A stretch of DNA of 40,711 bases, taken from Collinsella sp. Its GTDB lineage: Bacteria > Actinomycetota > Coriobacteriia > Coriobacteriales > Coriobacteriaceae. This document shows, piece by piece, positions 1 to 6,975 of the stretch. The notes beneath the pieces are model-generated. The model was given only the letters and a program-made list of their open reading frames with translations, did not search any database and was not told the origin of the DNA. Location: positions 1 through 40,711 of the forward strand of contig JAGZEK010000018.1 of assembly GCA_018368345.1 (NCBI GenBank). The letters are read 5' to 3'. A program made the position numbers and the translations under genes. The first letter of the stretch is position 1, and every line of letters starts with the position of its first letter.

Positions 1-2
1 GG

Positions 3-99
3 CATTCAGCATCAGGGTAGCGCTGCGACGCGGAAATCGCGCGCCGTTGCCGCGCCCCCGCAGCGCCCGCTTCCCCCGAGAACAATTATCAGTGCAGGT
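3..99. repeat. Window-end inverted repeat, left copy
   Basis: About 97 nt that recur in inverted orientation at 40616-40711 with one single-base indel and one substitution. Similarity stops at about base 99, so this is a dispersed repeat rather than an exact assembly overlap. No transposase or gene is recognisable in it. The rest of the stretch up to the luxR terminator (100-289) holds a second dispersed repeat (208-246) and nothing else I recognise. Confidence 0.8.
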
Positions 100-207
100 C
101 AGAGCTGTGGCGTTTTGGGGCGTGCTTGGTCTCCTACAAAAAGCCTGCTCACTTGGTTTTTCTGCTAGAAGACCGCCGCGATGGAAGGCAGCTCCCTCGT
201 GGCGGCA

Positions 208-246
208 GACATTTGCCCAGATAAAACCTGCCAAAATAAACCTGTC
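208..246. repeat. Dispersed ~39-nt repeat, copy 1
   Basis: The core (CAGATAAAACCTGCC followed by AAAATAAACCTGTC) recurs in reverse orientation at 6510-6548 and in the same orientation, with a few changes, at 35235-35270. All copies are intergenic. In-frame translations across the copies give similar peptides (QIKPAKINLS-like), which would make spurious small ORFs in annotation. Confidence 0.75.
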
Positions 247-289
247 TACTCTTTGAGCCAGAGCCGACAATAATTCAAATGGCGAAATC

Positions 290-321
290 AAAGGGCGTTC
301 TCCGTATGGAAGGCGCCCTTT
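290..321 (-). terminator. Rho-independent terminator of the LuxR-type gene
   Basis: Arms AAAGGGCG (290-297) and CGCCCTTT (314-321) enclose a small inner hairpin, directly abutting the stop codon of the minus-strand gene. On the minus strand the hairpin is followed by a short U-rich stretch. Confidence 0.6.
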
Positions 322-1125
322 TTATCGCGGGATGTTTCGCGTGGCAGTCATGAGGCCCAGGCGGTTGCTGACGCCGAGCTTGCGATAGATGGCGTTGACA
401 TGCTTCTTGACGGTTGACTCGCTTATGAATAGCTCGTTTGCCATCTGTTTGTTCGTTTTGCCGTCGAGCATGAGCCGCATGACTTCGGCTTCGCGCGGTT
501 GGATATTGTGCTCTGTAATGAAAGCATTCAGCTGGTTTGTGTCTTCTGTCTGGGTGAGTTTAATGCCCCGAGGATAGAGGTTGGCGAGCGCGAGGCTCGC
601 GTGCCGAGCGATTTCGAGCAGGATTGCGAGCTCGGTGTCGGTGAAGTCTCCGGCTGTGCGTTCGCGAAACAGGGTGATGCTTCCTAGCGGCCTGTCGTTG
701 TGCGCGAGCGTGGCCGTACAGCCAAAGTAGACGCCCTGCGGTTCCATCCATTTGCGATAGATGGGCGTGGCATCGCGTCGCTCGACGTCGACGAGGTCGA
801 GGTCGCGGTAGACGCCGACCTTATGTAAGTCAAAGCTCCATGTTGTATAGTCCATCGCGGCGTAGCGGTTGTAGTAGTCGCTCAGTGCGCGGTCGTCCAT
901 TCCGCTGCTTGCGGGGTGGACGTAACGTGGGGCATCACTGCCCGCCGCCTCGATCAGGTCGAACATGGCGATCCGATGGGGCACGAGCCCTGTCGTTCCC
1001 TCGAGGGTCTCCTTTTGCAGCTTATCGACACCGTGTGATGCGTGGATTGCAAGCGCGAGCTCGTTGAGAGCAGTCCAGGTCGTACTGTCCAACTCAATAG
1101 TCTGCTGTTTATTGCATGGGGGCAT
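322..1125 (-). CDS. LuxR-family transcriptional regulator with GAF-like sensor region
   Basis: A DNA-binding regulator of about 267 residues. The C-terminal 60 residues form a LuxR/GerE helix-turn-helix, with QPREAEVMRLMLDGKTNKQM and SESTVKKHVNAIYRKLGV typical of the family. The N-terminal ~190 residues look like a GAF/PAS-type small-molecule sensor; there is no receiver domain and no membrane segment. I chose the ATG at 1125 because AAAGGA lies 6 nt upstream; an in-frame ATG at 1161 has no good ribosome site. The gene is transcribed away from agmatine deiminase, so it may control that gene. LuxR-type AguR regulators control agmatine deiminase operons in some Firmicutes, but this protein lacks the membrane part of AguR. 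The ligand is unknown. Confidence 0.85.
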   Translation of the reverse strand: MPPCNKQQTIELDSTTWTALNELALAIHASHGVDKLQKETLEGTTGLVPHRIAMFDLIEAAGSDAPRYVHPASSGMDDRALSDYYNRYAAMDYTTWSFDLHKVGVYRDLDLVDVERRDATPIYRKWMEPQGVYFGCTATLAHNDRPLGSITLFRERTAGDFTDTELAILLEIARHASLALANLYPRGIKLTQTEDTNQLNAFITEHNIQPREAEVMRLMLDGKTNKQMANELFISESTVKKHVNAIYRKLGVSNRLGLMTATRNIPR

Positions 1126-1303
1126 AGGGCGTCCTTTCCATTGTGGAACCCAGTATGTCATGTTCTCGGCCTGAATAGAACTTTAGGTCAGCGAATGGTA
1201 TAACGTCGGTCGCTGAAAGGGGCTCGAGGGACCATTGAGGACATCTGGGTACGGCTGCATTATGGTCTCGTCAAGCAAAAGCACCGAGATTTAGGAGCTT
1301 GAA

Positions 1304-2425
1304 ATGAAGACCATCTACGAGAGTGAATCCACGCCTAAGAAGGACGGGTTCTATATGCCCGGCGAGTATGAGGAGCAGGAGCGCACCTGGATTCTGTGGC
1401 CGCACCGCTCCGACGTGTGGCGCTGCGGCGCCAAGCCGGCGCAGAAGGTCTTCACCGAGATCATCAAGACCATTGCACGTTTTCAGCCCATCACTGTGGG
1501 CGTCAACACCGAAGACTTCCCCGCGGTGTGTGAGATCTTCGACGGCGTTGAAAACGTGCGCGTTATCCACATGGAGTACAACGACAGCTGGATTCGCGAC
1601 CCCGGCCCGGCGTTCCTCGTTAATGACAATGGTGAGGTTGCTCTTTCGCACTTCCACTTTAATGCTTACGGCGGTTTCATTGACGGCCTGTATTTCCCGT
1701 GGGACAAGGACGCTTCCATTGGCCTGCAGGTGGCACAGCTCGAGCAGGTTAACCGCTATCGTCCCGAGGATTATATCCTCGAGGGCGGCTCGTTCAACTG
1801 TGATGGTCAAGGCACCGTCGTGACCACCGAGATGTGTCTGCTCAACGAGGACCGCAACCCGCAGTACACCAAGGAGCAGATTGAGGAGAAGCTCTCTGAG
1901 TATCTCGGTATCGAGAAGGTTATCTGGATCAAGGACGGTATCGATCCGTACGAAACGAACGGTCATGTGGACGACGTCGCATGCTTTAGTGCGCCCGGCG
2001 AGGTCTGCTGCATGTGGACCGATGATCCCAACCATAAGTTCTACAAGGAGTGCCAAGAGGCGTATAAGACGCTTTCCGAGACGACGGATGCCCGTGGCCG
2101 CAAGCTTAAGATCCACAAGGTGATTATGCCTGCGACCTCGGTATATATGACCGAGGAGGAGGCATCGACCATCGATCCGGTCGAGGGTGTGCTGCCGCGT
2201 ACTCCCGAGGACGCTTTCGAGCCGAGCTACCTCAACTTCCTGCCCATCAACGGGGCGGTGCTGGTGCCACAGTTTGGCGACCCCAACGATGCCCAGGCGC
2301 TCAAGGATATCCAGGCTGCTTATCCGGACCGTGAAGTCATCGGTATCATGACTCGCGAGGTTATCTACGGCGGCGGCAACATCCACTGCATCACCCAACA
2401 GCAGCCCAAGGCGCGCTGCAAGTAG
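1304..2425 (+). CDS. aguA: Agmatine deiminase
   Basis: Cytoplasmic enzyme of 373 residues that hydrolyses agmatine to N-carbamoylputrescine and ammonia. The length is right for the family. Visible motifs are NDSWIRDPGP, the LEGGSFNCDG segment, NGHVDD (catalytic His and Asp) and a C-terminal GGGNIHC motif whose Cys362 is the expected nucleophile. AGGAG lies 6 nt before the ATG. Putrescine carbamoyltransferase, carbamate kinase and the agmatine/putrescine antiporter that accompany aguA in energy-yielding operons are absent here, so the gene stands alone beside its divergent LuxR-type regulator. Carbamoylputrescine must be processed by genes elsewhere or exported. Confidence 0.96.
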   Translation: MKTIYESESTPKKDGFYMPGEYEEQERTWILWPHRSDVWRCGAKPAQKVFTEIIKTIARFQPITVGVNTEDFPAVCEIFDGVENVRVIHMEYNDSWIRDPGPAFLVNDNGEVALSHFHFNAYGGFIDGLYFPWDKDASIGLQVAQLEQVNRYRPEDYILEGGSFNCDGQGTVVTTEMCLLNEDRNPQYTKEQIEEKLSEYLGIEKVIWIKDGIDPYETNGHVDDVACFSAPGEVCCMWTDDPNHKFYKECQEAYKTLSETTDARGRKLKIHKVIMPATSVYMTEEEASTIDPVEGVLPRTPEDAFEPSYLNFLPINGAVLVPQFGDPNDAQALKDIQAAYPDREVIGIMTREVIYGGGNIHCITQQQPKARCK

Positions 2426-2465
2426 AGGCGGTTGCAGGCACACGGGGTAGTGTCGATATGACCTG

Positions 2466-2499
2466 GGGCCCGCTGGCGCACACGCTGGCGGGCCCTTTT
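2466..2499 (+). terminator. Terminator after agmatine deiminase
   Basis: Arms GGGCCCGC (2466-2473) and GCGGGCCC (2488-2495), followed by TTTT, 40 nt after the aguA stop codon. Confidence 0.8.
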
Positions 2500-2558
2500 G
2501 CGTGCGGCGGGCAGCGTTGCACGCGGGCACTCGGGTCTAAGCGAGGGTACCAGGGGCC

Positions 2559-2597
2559 TTGCTTATCGTCGATAGTTGGTCTAGAATCGTCGATAGT
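2559..2597 (+). promoter_or_regulatory. Promoter with 21-bp-spaced direct repeats
   Basis: A -35 TTGCTT (2559-2564), 17-bp spacer and -10 TAGAAT (2582-2587) precede the AlbA_2 gene. The 12-mer ATCGTCGATAGT occurs twice, at 2565-2576 (spacer) and 2586-2597 (over the -10 edge and likely start point), exactly 21 bp or two helical turns apart. This is a candidate operator, perhaps for the downstream protein itself, which has a DNA-binding C-terminus. Confidence 0.5.
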
Positions 2598-2614
2598 CGA
2601 TGATAGGGGGTAGC

Positions 2615-4165
2615 ATGCAGCTTGTTGAAAGTGAAACCGTGGAGTTCAAGTGCACATTTACCCCTAAGCTGCTCAAAGCTGTGGTGGCGTTTGCCAATTC
2701 GAATGGTGGTACCTTGTATATCGGAATCGACGATTTTGGCAGCATCGTCGGAGTGGACGATATCGATGCCACCATGCTTCAATGCTCTAATGCAATAACC
2801 GATGGCGTGTATCCCGACGTTTCTGAAATCACGACGGTCTCCGCATTGGACATCGATGGCGCAGCGTTGGTGAAAATCGAGGTGGAAGCGGGTCCTCACA
2901 AGCCGTACTGCCTGTGCTCGAAGGGATTTGTTCCCGCCGGGGTATATCGGCGCCTAGGTCCTGCCAACGTGCCCATCGAGATGGCCCAGATCCGCTCGAT
3001 GATCAAGCGCACCGACGGCGATTATTTTGAGACCGCGCGCTCTCATGAACAGAGCTTGACGTTTTTTGAAGCCGAGCGGGCCTTTAGGCGCGCGGAGATT
3101 ACGTTTGACCAAACCTCTCAAAAGAATCTCGGCCTTATCGATGAGCTGGGCTTTTACACCAATTTGGCACTGCTGGTCTCTGACCAAAACCCCTTTGCAG
3201 TCCGCGCTGGCCTCTTCAACGACGATGCGTATACCGAGTTTATCGACCGTCAGGATGGCGAGGGCTCGATCTTCAGGCAGATAGAGGATATCGAACGGTT
3301 CCTCAATATATCGAACGCAACGCGTATGTACTTTGTGCCGGGAAGGCTCGATCGCATAGATAAGGACGACTATCCCCGCGAGGCTGTTCGAGAGGGAATT
3401 CTGAACCTGTTTATCCATCGCGACTACGAATCTTCGGTGGCGTCTCTTATCAAGATGAGCCGTACGGCGCTTGAATTTACCAATGCGGGAGGGCCGCAGC
3501 ACATCAGCGTCGAGGAGGCGCTTGCGGGCGGCTCGGACGCTCGGAATCCAAAGCTGCAACTGCTCTTTTTGCGTCTGGGGATGGTTGAGGCGTTTGGAAC
3601 GGGCCTCAAGGGGATCCGTGCGCTCTATGAGGCGGAAGGGTTGGAACCCGAAGTCTGCGCCTACCCTGCAATGTTTAGGTTGTCGCTGCCCAACGTCAAC
3701 GCCGTGCGCAATTCCTATCTGACGCCTCGTGGCAATAGCGGTCCCAACTTGCGTGGAGATTACAGCGATTATGAGCAGCTCGAGCGGGAAGGGGCGCTGC
3801 CGCCCGATGTTTCGCAGGCGTTTGCATCCGTGCGAGCGCAGCGAGAGGGGCACGTGTCGATGAATGGCGACTGCGGCCACGAGGTGCGTGCCAAGCTCGT
3901 GGAGGAGCTTGGCTTTGATGTTGCGTGCAAGGCGTCCGCGATGCTACAGGATGTCTCGGACGAGCGACGTGGTGGATACGCTCGCGCCTTGATTCGCTTT
4001 GCCCTTGAGCGGCCCCGCGGTTTTACGCGCCAGGATGCTTCGGACGCTCTGGGAACTGGGCGCGACGTGACGCTGCGGGTTATCAACGGTTTGCTTGAGG
4101 AAGGCGCACTCGTTAAAGAGGGGCGCGCTCGGGCGACGAGATATCGCGCTGTCGGGCAGGTTTAG
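2615..4165 (+). CDS. AlbA_2 (Schlafen-type) ATP-binding regulator
   Basis: About 516 residues. The first ~120 residues match the AlbA_2/Schlafen domain (ESETVEFKCTF, AFANSNGGTLYIGIDDFG). The middle has the HATPase-like part of COG2865-type proteins (REGILNLFIHRDY, then RNPKLQLLFLRLGMVEAFGT and GLKGIRALYE). The last ~50 residues look like a winged helix. Such proteins are usually called ATP-binding or RecG-related regulators; their substrates are mostly unknown. The ATG at 2615 is preferred because AGGGGG lies 4 nt upstream; the ATG at 2600 would be almost leaderless given the promoter at 2559-2587. It stands alone, with a convergent GNAT gene downstream. Confidence 0.85.
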   Translation: MQLVESETVEFKCTFTPKLLKAVVAFANSNGGTLYIGIDDFGSIVGVDDIDATMLQCSNAITDGVYPDVSEITTVSALDIDGAALVKIEVEAGPHKPYCLCSKGFVPAGVYRRLGPANVPIEMAQIRSMIKRTDGDYFETARSHEQSLTFFEAERAFRRAEITFDQTSQKNLGLIDELGFYTNLALLVSDQNPFAVRAGLFNDDAYTEFIDRQDGEGSIFRQIEDIERFLNISNATRMYFVPGRLDRIDKDDYPREAVREGILNLFIHRDYESSVASLIKMSRTALEFTNAGGPQHISVEEALAGGSDARNPKLQLLFLRLGMVEAFGTGLKGIRALYEAEGLEPEVCAYPAMFRLSLPNVNAVRNSYLTPRGNSGPNLRGDYSDYEQLEREGALPPDVSQAFASVRAQREGHVSMNGDCGHEVRAKLVEELGFDVACKASAMLQDVSDERRGGYARALIRFALERPRGFTRQDASDALGTGRDVTLRVINGLLEEGALVKEGRARATRYRAVGQV

Positions 4166-4247
4166 GGACGGGCGGTCCGGCCCCCTGGGTTATTCCTGGG
4201 CAGAGGCCAAGGGCCGGGTGCCCGGCGCACCTTGATTGAAGGGGTAC

Positions 4248-4892
4248 TTAGAGCGTGCCTCCGTACATATAGACGATAAATCCGTCACCGGTGTCTTGGC
4301 TGTGGTCCTCTAGGATGCGCTTCATGTTGAGGTGCTCGTAAAACTGCCAGTCGGAGTTGCAGTCGCTCATCAGGAAGAATTTGGTGCAGCCTGCCTTGGC
4401 GAGCTCGGCGCGCGCAAGGTCGATGAGCTCGCGGCCGAGTCCCTTGCCCTGCCATTCAGGCACAATGATAATCAAGTTGAGCTGACCCTGGGCATATTCG
4501 TTGCCTGTGGCGGCAAAGCGATCCGCTGTGGCCTTTTCGCGGCTGTCTCCAAAGAGCGAGCCCTCGAGCTTGGCATCGGCGGTCTTTGCCATCTCGGTTG
4601 CCTGGGCGAACATCTCGTTATAGCAGGGCTCCCACGTGGGATTGGTGCGCGGCTTGCCGTCCTCGAAGATGCCGATGCAGCAGGCGGCGATAATGCGGCC
4701 CTCGGTCTCGGCGACGAGTGCGATGGGGGAGCGCTGCAGCTGCATGGCGATGTTAAAGCGCGCGCAGAAATCGGCAGCTTCGACGTCGCCGCGGTTGCGC
4801 AGCGTGTTGCACCACAGCTGGTTGTAGATGGCGGCGATGCCGGCCAGGTCATCGAGCGTGGCGGCGCGCAGGGTTACGTTGTCAAGGCTCAT
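4248..4892 (-). CDS. GNAT-family N-acetyltransferase
   Basis: About 214 residues with a single GNAT fold. The acetyl-CoA-binding motif A is clear (VPEWQGKGLGRELIDLA) and is followed by the C-terminal NSDWQFYEHLNMKRI segment seen in many GNATs. The substrate cannot be predicted. I chose the ATG at 4892 because GGAAGGAG lies 5-6 nt upstream; the TTG at 4907 overlaps that ribosome site. The gene is convergent with the AlbA_2 gene, and no clear terminator is visible in the 82 nt between them. Confidence 0.88.
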   Translation of the reverse strand: MSLDNVTLRAATLDDLAGIAAIYNQLWCNTLRNRGDVEAADFCARFNIAMQLQRSPIALVAETEGRIIAACCIGIFEDGKPRTNPTWEPCYNEMFAQATEMAKTADAKLEGSLFGDSREKATADRFAATGNEYAQGQLNLIIIVPEWQGKGLGRELIDLARAELAKAGCTKFFLMSDCNSDWQFYEHLNMKRILEDHSQDTGDGFIVYMYGGTL

Positions 4893-5040
4893 GGAGGCTC
4901 CTTCCAAGTTGGGTCAGGCTACCTCTGAGTGTGACATGGCCGCAGGACGGCCGCATCGACCATTCGGCAGGCGAGCCTCGAATCCTCGGGGACGGAGGGT
5001 CCTAAGAAGGAATGAGGGCGGATTTTCGGACACTTGCTCG

Positions 5041-5108
5041 ATGAGAGTGGATAATCTCCCACTTTTAGCGCTGGTATAGGCCAAAAACGGGAGATTATCC
5101 ACTCTCAT
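5041..5108. repeat. Long perfect hairpin (20-bp stem), loop family 1
   Basis: Perfect 20-bp arms 5041-5060 and 5089-5108 around a 28-nt loop. The loop contains a GCGCTGGTATAGGCC segment flanked by TTTT and AAAA, resembling the loops of the hairpins at 39192-39261 and 40415-40481. It is the first of four palindromes filling the 482-bp gap 4893-5374 between the GNAT gene and DAHP synthase, which has no convincing gene. Confidence 0.85.
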
Positions 5109-5111
5109 TCT

Positions 5112-5173
5112 GGGTAGTCGTTGGGGACGTTCTTAAACGACCAGTCATTAAAGAACGTCCCCAACGACTACCC
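5112..5173. repeat. Long perfect hairpin (23-bp stem)
   Basis: Perfect arms 5112-5134 and 5151-5173 with a 16-nt loop, only 3 nt after the previous hairpin. The arm segment CGTTGGGGACGTTCTT recurs partially just downstream (GCGTCCCCAA near 5182). No T-run follows, so it is not a standard terminator. Confidence 0.85.
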
Positions 5174-5233
5174 CAAAAGGAGCGTCCCCAAGTGCCAGCT
5201 TTGGTAACGATGCTGGTATAAAAACGTCAGCGA

Positions 5234-5333
5234 AAACCCGTCAGAGCGAGCAAGGTGCCTTGAAGCGAGGCGGCATTGACCTTTTGGTCATGCCGTCGAA
5301 GCTGAAAGGCAGATTGCTCGCTCTGGCGGGTTT
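5234..5333. repeat. Nested palindrome downstream of DAHP synthase
   Basis: Outer arms 5234-5253 and 5314-5333 (20 bp, one G-U-type mismatch); then TGCCTT (5256-5261) can pair with AAGGCA (5306-5311); then an inner hairpin CGGCAT-T-GACC / GGTC-ATGCCG (5271-5295) with a TTTT loop. The layout resembles the GTCCTC palindromes elsewhere in the window, but the conserved unpaired segments differ, so it may be a second family. Confidence 0.7.
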
Positions 5334-5345
5334 GCAGCGTCGGCC

Positions 5346-5375
5346 GGTTACGGCGTTTGGTAAAACGCCGTAACC
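5346..5375 (-). terminator. Hairpin overlapping the DAHP synthase stop codon
   Basis: Perfect 13-bp stem (5346-5358 with 5363-5375) and a 4-nt loop, ending in the first base of the minus-strand stop codon triplet. No U-tract follows on the minus strand, so its role as a terminator is uncertain. Confidence 0.45.
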
Positions 5376-6406
5376 TACACCCGCTCCGCGATCTCGTGGA
5401 TGAGGTAGTCGGTCTTTTCCCAGCCCAGGCACGGGTCGGTGATCGACTTGCCAAAGACGCCGCCATCGACTGGCTGATTGCCATCCTCCAGGTAGGACTC
5501 GATCATAAAGCCCTTGACCAGCTTGGAGATGGACTCGTTGCGGCGGCAGCTGTCGAGCACCTCTTTGCAAATGCGGTACTGCTCCAGCGGGCGCTTGCCC
5601 GAGTTGTCGTGGTTGCAGTCGATGACCGCCGCCGGGTTGGCGTAGCCGGCATGCTCGGTATAGCGCTCGGCCAGGCGCTCCAGGTGCTCGTAGTGGTAGT
5701 TGGGGTAGGTGCGACCGTCGAGACCGATGTAGCCACGCATGACGGCGTGTGCGAGCGGGTTGCCGTCGCACTCGACCTCCCAGTTGCGGAAGATAAAGCT
5801 CTGATGTGCCTGCGCGGCGTAGATGGAGTTGAGCATAACGGTGGTGGAACCGGCGGTGGGGTTCTTCATACCGACGGGCACCGAAATGCCGCTCGATACC
5901 AGGCGATGCTCCTGGTTCTCGACCGAGCGTGCGCCCACGGCGACGTAGCTCAGCAGGTCGACGAGGTACTGGTAGTTGGACGGATAGAGCATCTCGTCGG
6001 CGGTAAAGAAACCCGTTTCCTCAATAACGCGCAGGTGCATGTGGCGGATGGCCTTAACGCCTTCGAGCAGGTCATCGGGCGCCTCGGGGTCGGGGTTGTG
6101 CAGCAGGCCCTTGTAGCCAGTGCCCTTGGTGCGCGGCTTGTTGGTGTAGACGCGCGGAATGATGATGAGCTTGTCCTTGACCTCCTCGGCGGTCTTGGCC
6201 AGTCGGTTCATATACTCGAGCACCGAATCCTCGCGGTCGGCAGAGCACGGGCCGATGATGAGCACCTTACGTGCGTCCTCGCCGGTAAAGACTTTGGCGA
6301 CCTCGGCGTCAAATGCCTGCTTTTTGGCGGTAAGCTCGGCAGAAAGCGGCATTTCCTCGCGGATCTCCATGGGGATCGGCAGCCTGCGTTTGAATTCCAT
6401 GGCCAT
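5375..6406 (-). CDS. aroF: 3-deoxy-7-phosphoheptulonate (DAHP) synthase, class I
   Basis: First enzyme of the shikimate pathway: phosphoenolpyruvate plus erythrose 4-phosphate give DAHP. The 343 residues match the class I (AroFGH) type. Motifs seen are LIIGPCSADRED (metal-binding Cys), PRVYTNKPRTKGTGYKGL (PEP binding), VGMKNPTAGS and IDCNHDNSGK. No fused chorismate mutase or ACT domain is present. The ATG at 6406 follows an AAAGGAGG site 5 nt upstream; the TTG at 6424 lies before that site. The gene is monocistronic on the minus strand. The symbol is by class only: the sequence does not show which aromatic amino acid inhibits it. Confidence 0.95.
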   Translation of the reverse strand: MAMEFKRRLPIPMEIREEMPLSAELTAKKQAFDAEVAKVFTGEDARKVLIIGPCSADREDSVLEYMNRLAKTAEEVKDKLIIIPRVYTNKPRTKGTGYKGLLHNPDPEAPDDLLEGVKAIRHMHLRVIEETGFFTADEMLYPSNYQYLVDLLSYVAVGARSVENQEHRLVSSGISVPVGMKNPTAGSTTVMLNSIYAAQAHQSFIFRNWEVECDGNPLAHAVMRGYIGLDGRTYPNYHYEHLERLAERYTEHAGYANPAAVIDCNHDNSGKRPLEQYRICKEVLDSCRRNESISKLVKGFMIESYLEDGNQPVDGGVFGKSITDPCLGWEKTDYLIHEIAERV

Positions 6407-6509
6407 AGGGGCCTCCTTTATCAATTAACGGCAACAATTGGCGAATTCTCGAATGCTCGGCATTATCCGCTGTCGCACGCTAAAGTGCAAGTGAAACCTG
6501 CCGAAAAGG

Positions 6510-6548
6510 GACAGGTTTATTTTGGTCGGTTTTATCTGGGGAAATGTC
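6510..6548. repeat. Dispersed ~39-nt repeat, copy 2
   Basis: Reverse-orientation copy of 208-246, about 100 nt upstream of the DAHP synthase start. Similarity to the 35235-35270 copy extends further, through the AAAAGGGACAGG side. A small inverted repeat (CCAGCGTACAGCACGCTGG) follows at about 6572. Confidence 0.7.
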
Positions 6549-6618
6549 GGCGCTTGCCGGAAGGGGAGGGCCAGCGTACAGCACGCTGGCGCAAGTTGGA
6601 TCTTCTGCGGCATACCCT

Positions 6619-6848
6619 GTGGACAAAAAACGGCAAATATGAGTACTGTTGCTAGCGTAGTATCATATCGATCTTACAAGATAATAGACACAACAGTAAA
6701 TATGTTCATTAACGTTGGCACACAGAAGCATGCTACCGGGCATTTTGATCAATTTGAAGGCATATCTAGGCCGCAAAGAGGTCGTTTGGGGCAGTTTTGG
6801 CTGTTATTAAAAAGGTGACAGTACTCATATTTGCCATTTTTTGTCCAC
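6619..6848. mobile_element. 230-bp element with 31-bp terminal inverted repeats (MITE-like)
   Basis: Terminal arms 6619-6649 and 6818-6848 match at 30 of 31 positions and start GTGGACAAAAAA. The 168-bp interior is far more AT-rich than its surroundings and has no ORF of note. No clear target-site duplication is visible. It lies between the ABC-exporter terminator and DAHP synthase and may supply the aroF promoter on the minus strand (AT-rich -10-like TATGAT about 6662-6667). With its neighbours at 6510-6548 and 6909-6948 it fills the 569-bp gap. Confidence 0.6.
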
Positions 6849-6908
6849 GGGGCCTTGAGGGAGGGCGTCAATCAGGTCCCAGGGGAGGCGTTTCGAGGGC
6901 CGCAGAAC

Positions 6909-6948
6909 AAAAAACGGGGGCGCAGTTCATTCTGCGCCCCCGTTTTTT
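6909..6948 (-). terminator. Terminator of the marR-ABC-ABC operon
   Basis: Perfect 17-bp stem (6909-6925 with 6932-6948), GC core CGGGGGCGCAG, flanked by A6 and T6 so it could work in both directions. It lies 28 nt past the stop codon of the last gene of the operon. Confidence 0.93.
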
Positions 6949-6975
6949 GGGTATTGCGGTTGTTTGCCGCCGGTT

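Noticed and set aside
47..256. 69-residue ORF at the left edge
   Set aside because: It is made of the window-end repeat and the 39-nt dispersed repeat, has no ribosome site, and resembles only translations of other repeat copies.
4914..5108. 64-residue minus-strand ORF
   Set aside because: It begins inside the perfect hairpin 5041-5108 and shows no protein family features.
5357..6655. 432-residue ORF opposite DAHP synthase
   Set aside because: It is an antisense shadow of a high-GC gene; the minus-strand frame carries all the conserved motifs. The same holds for the long antisense frames opposite the ABC genes and PFL.
6407..6850. T-box or aromatic amino-acid attenuator upstream of DAHP synthase
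   Set aside because: No T-box core motif, no leader peptide rich in aromatic codons and no terminator/antiterminator pair could be seen.
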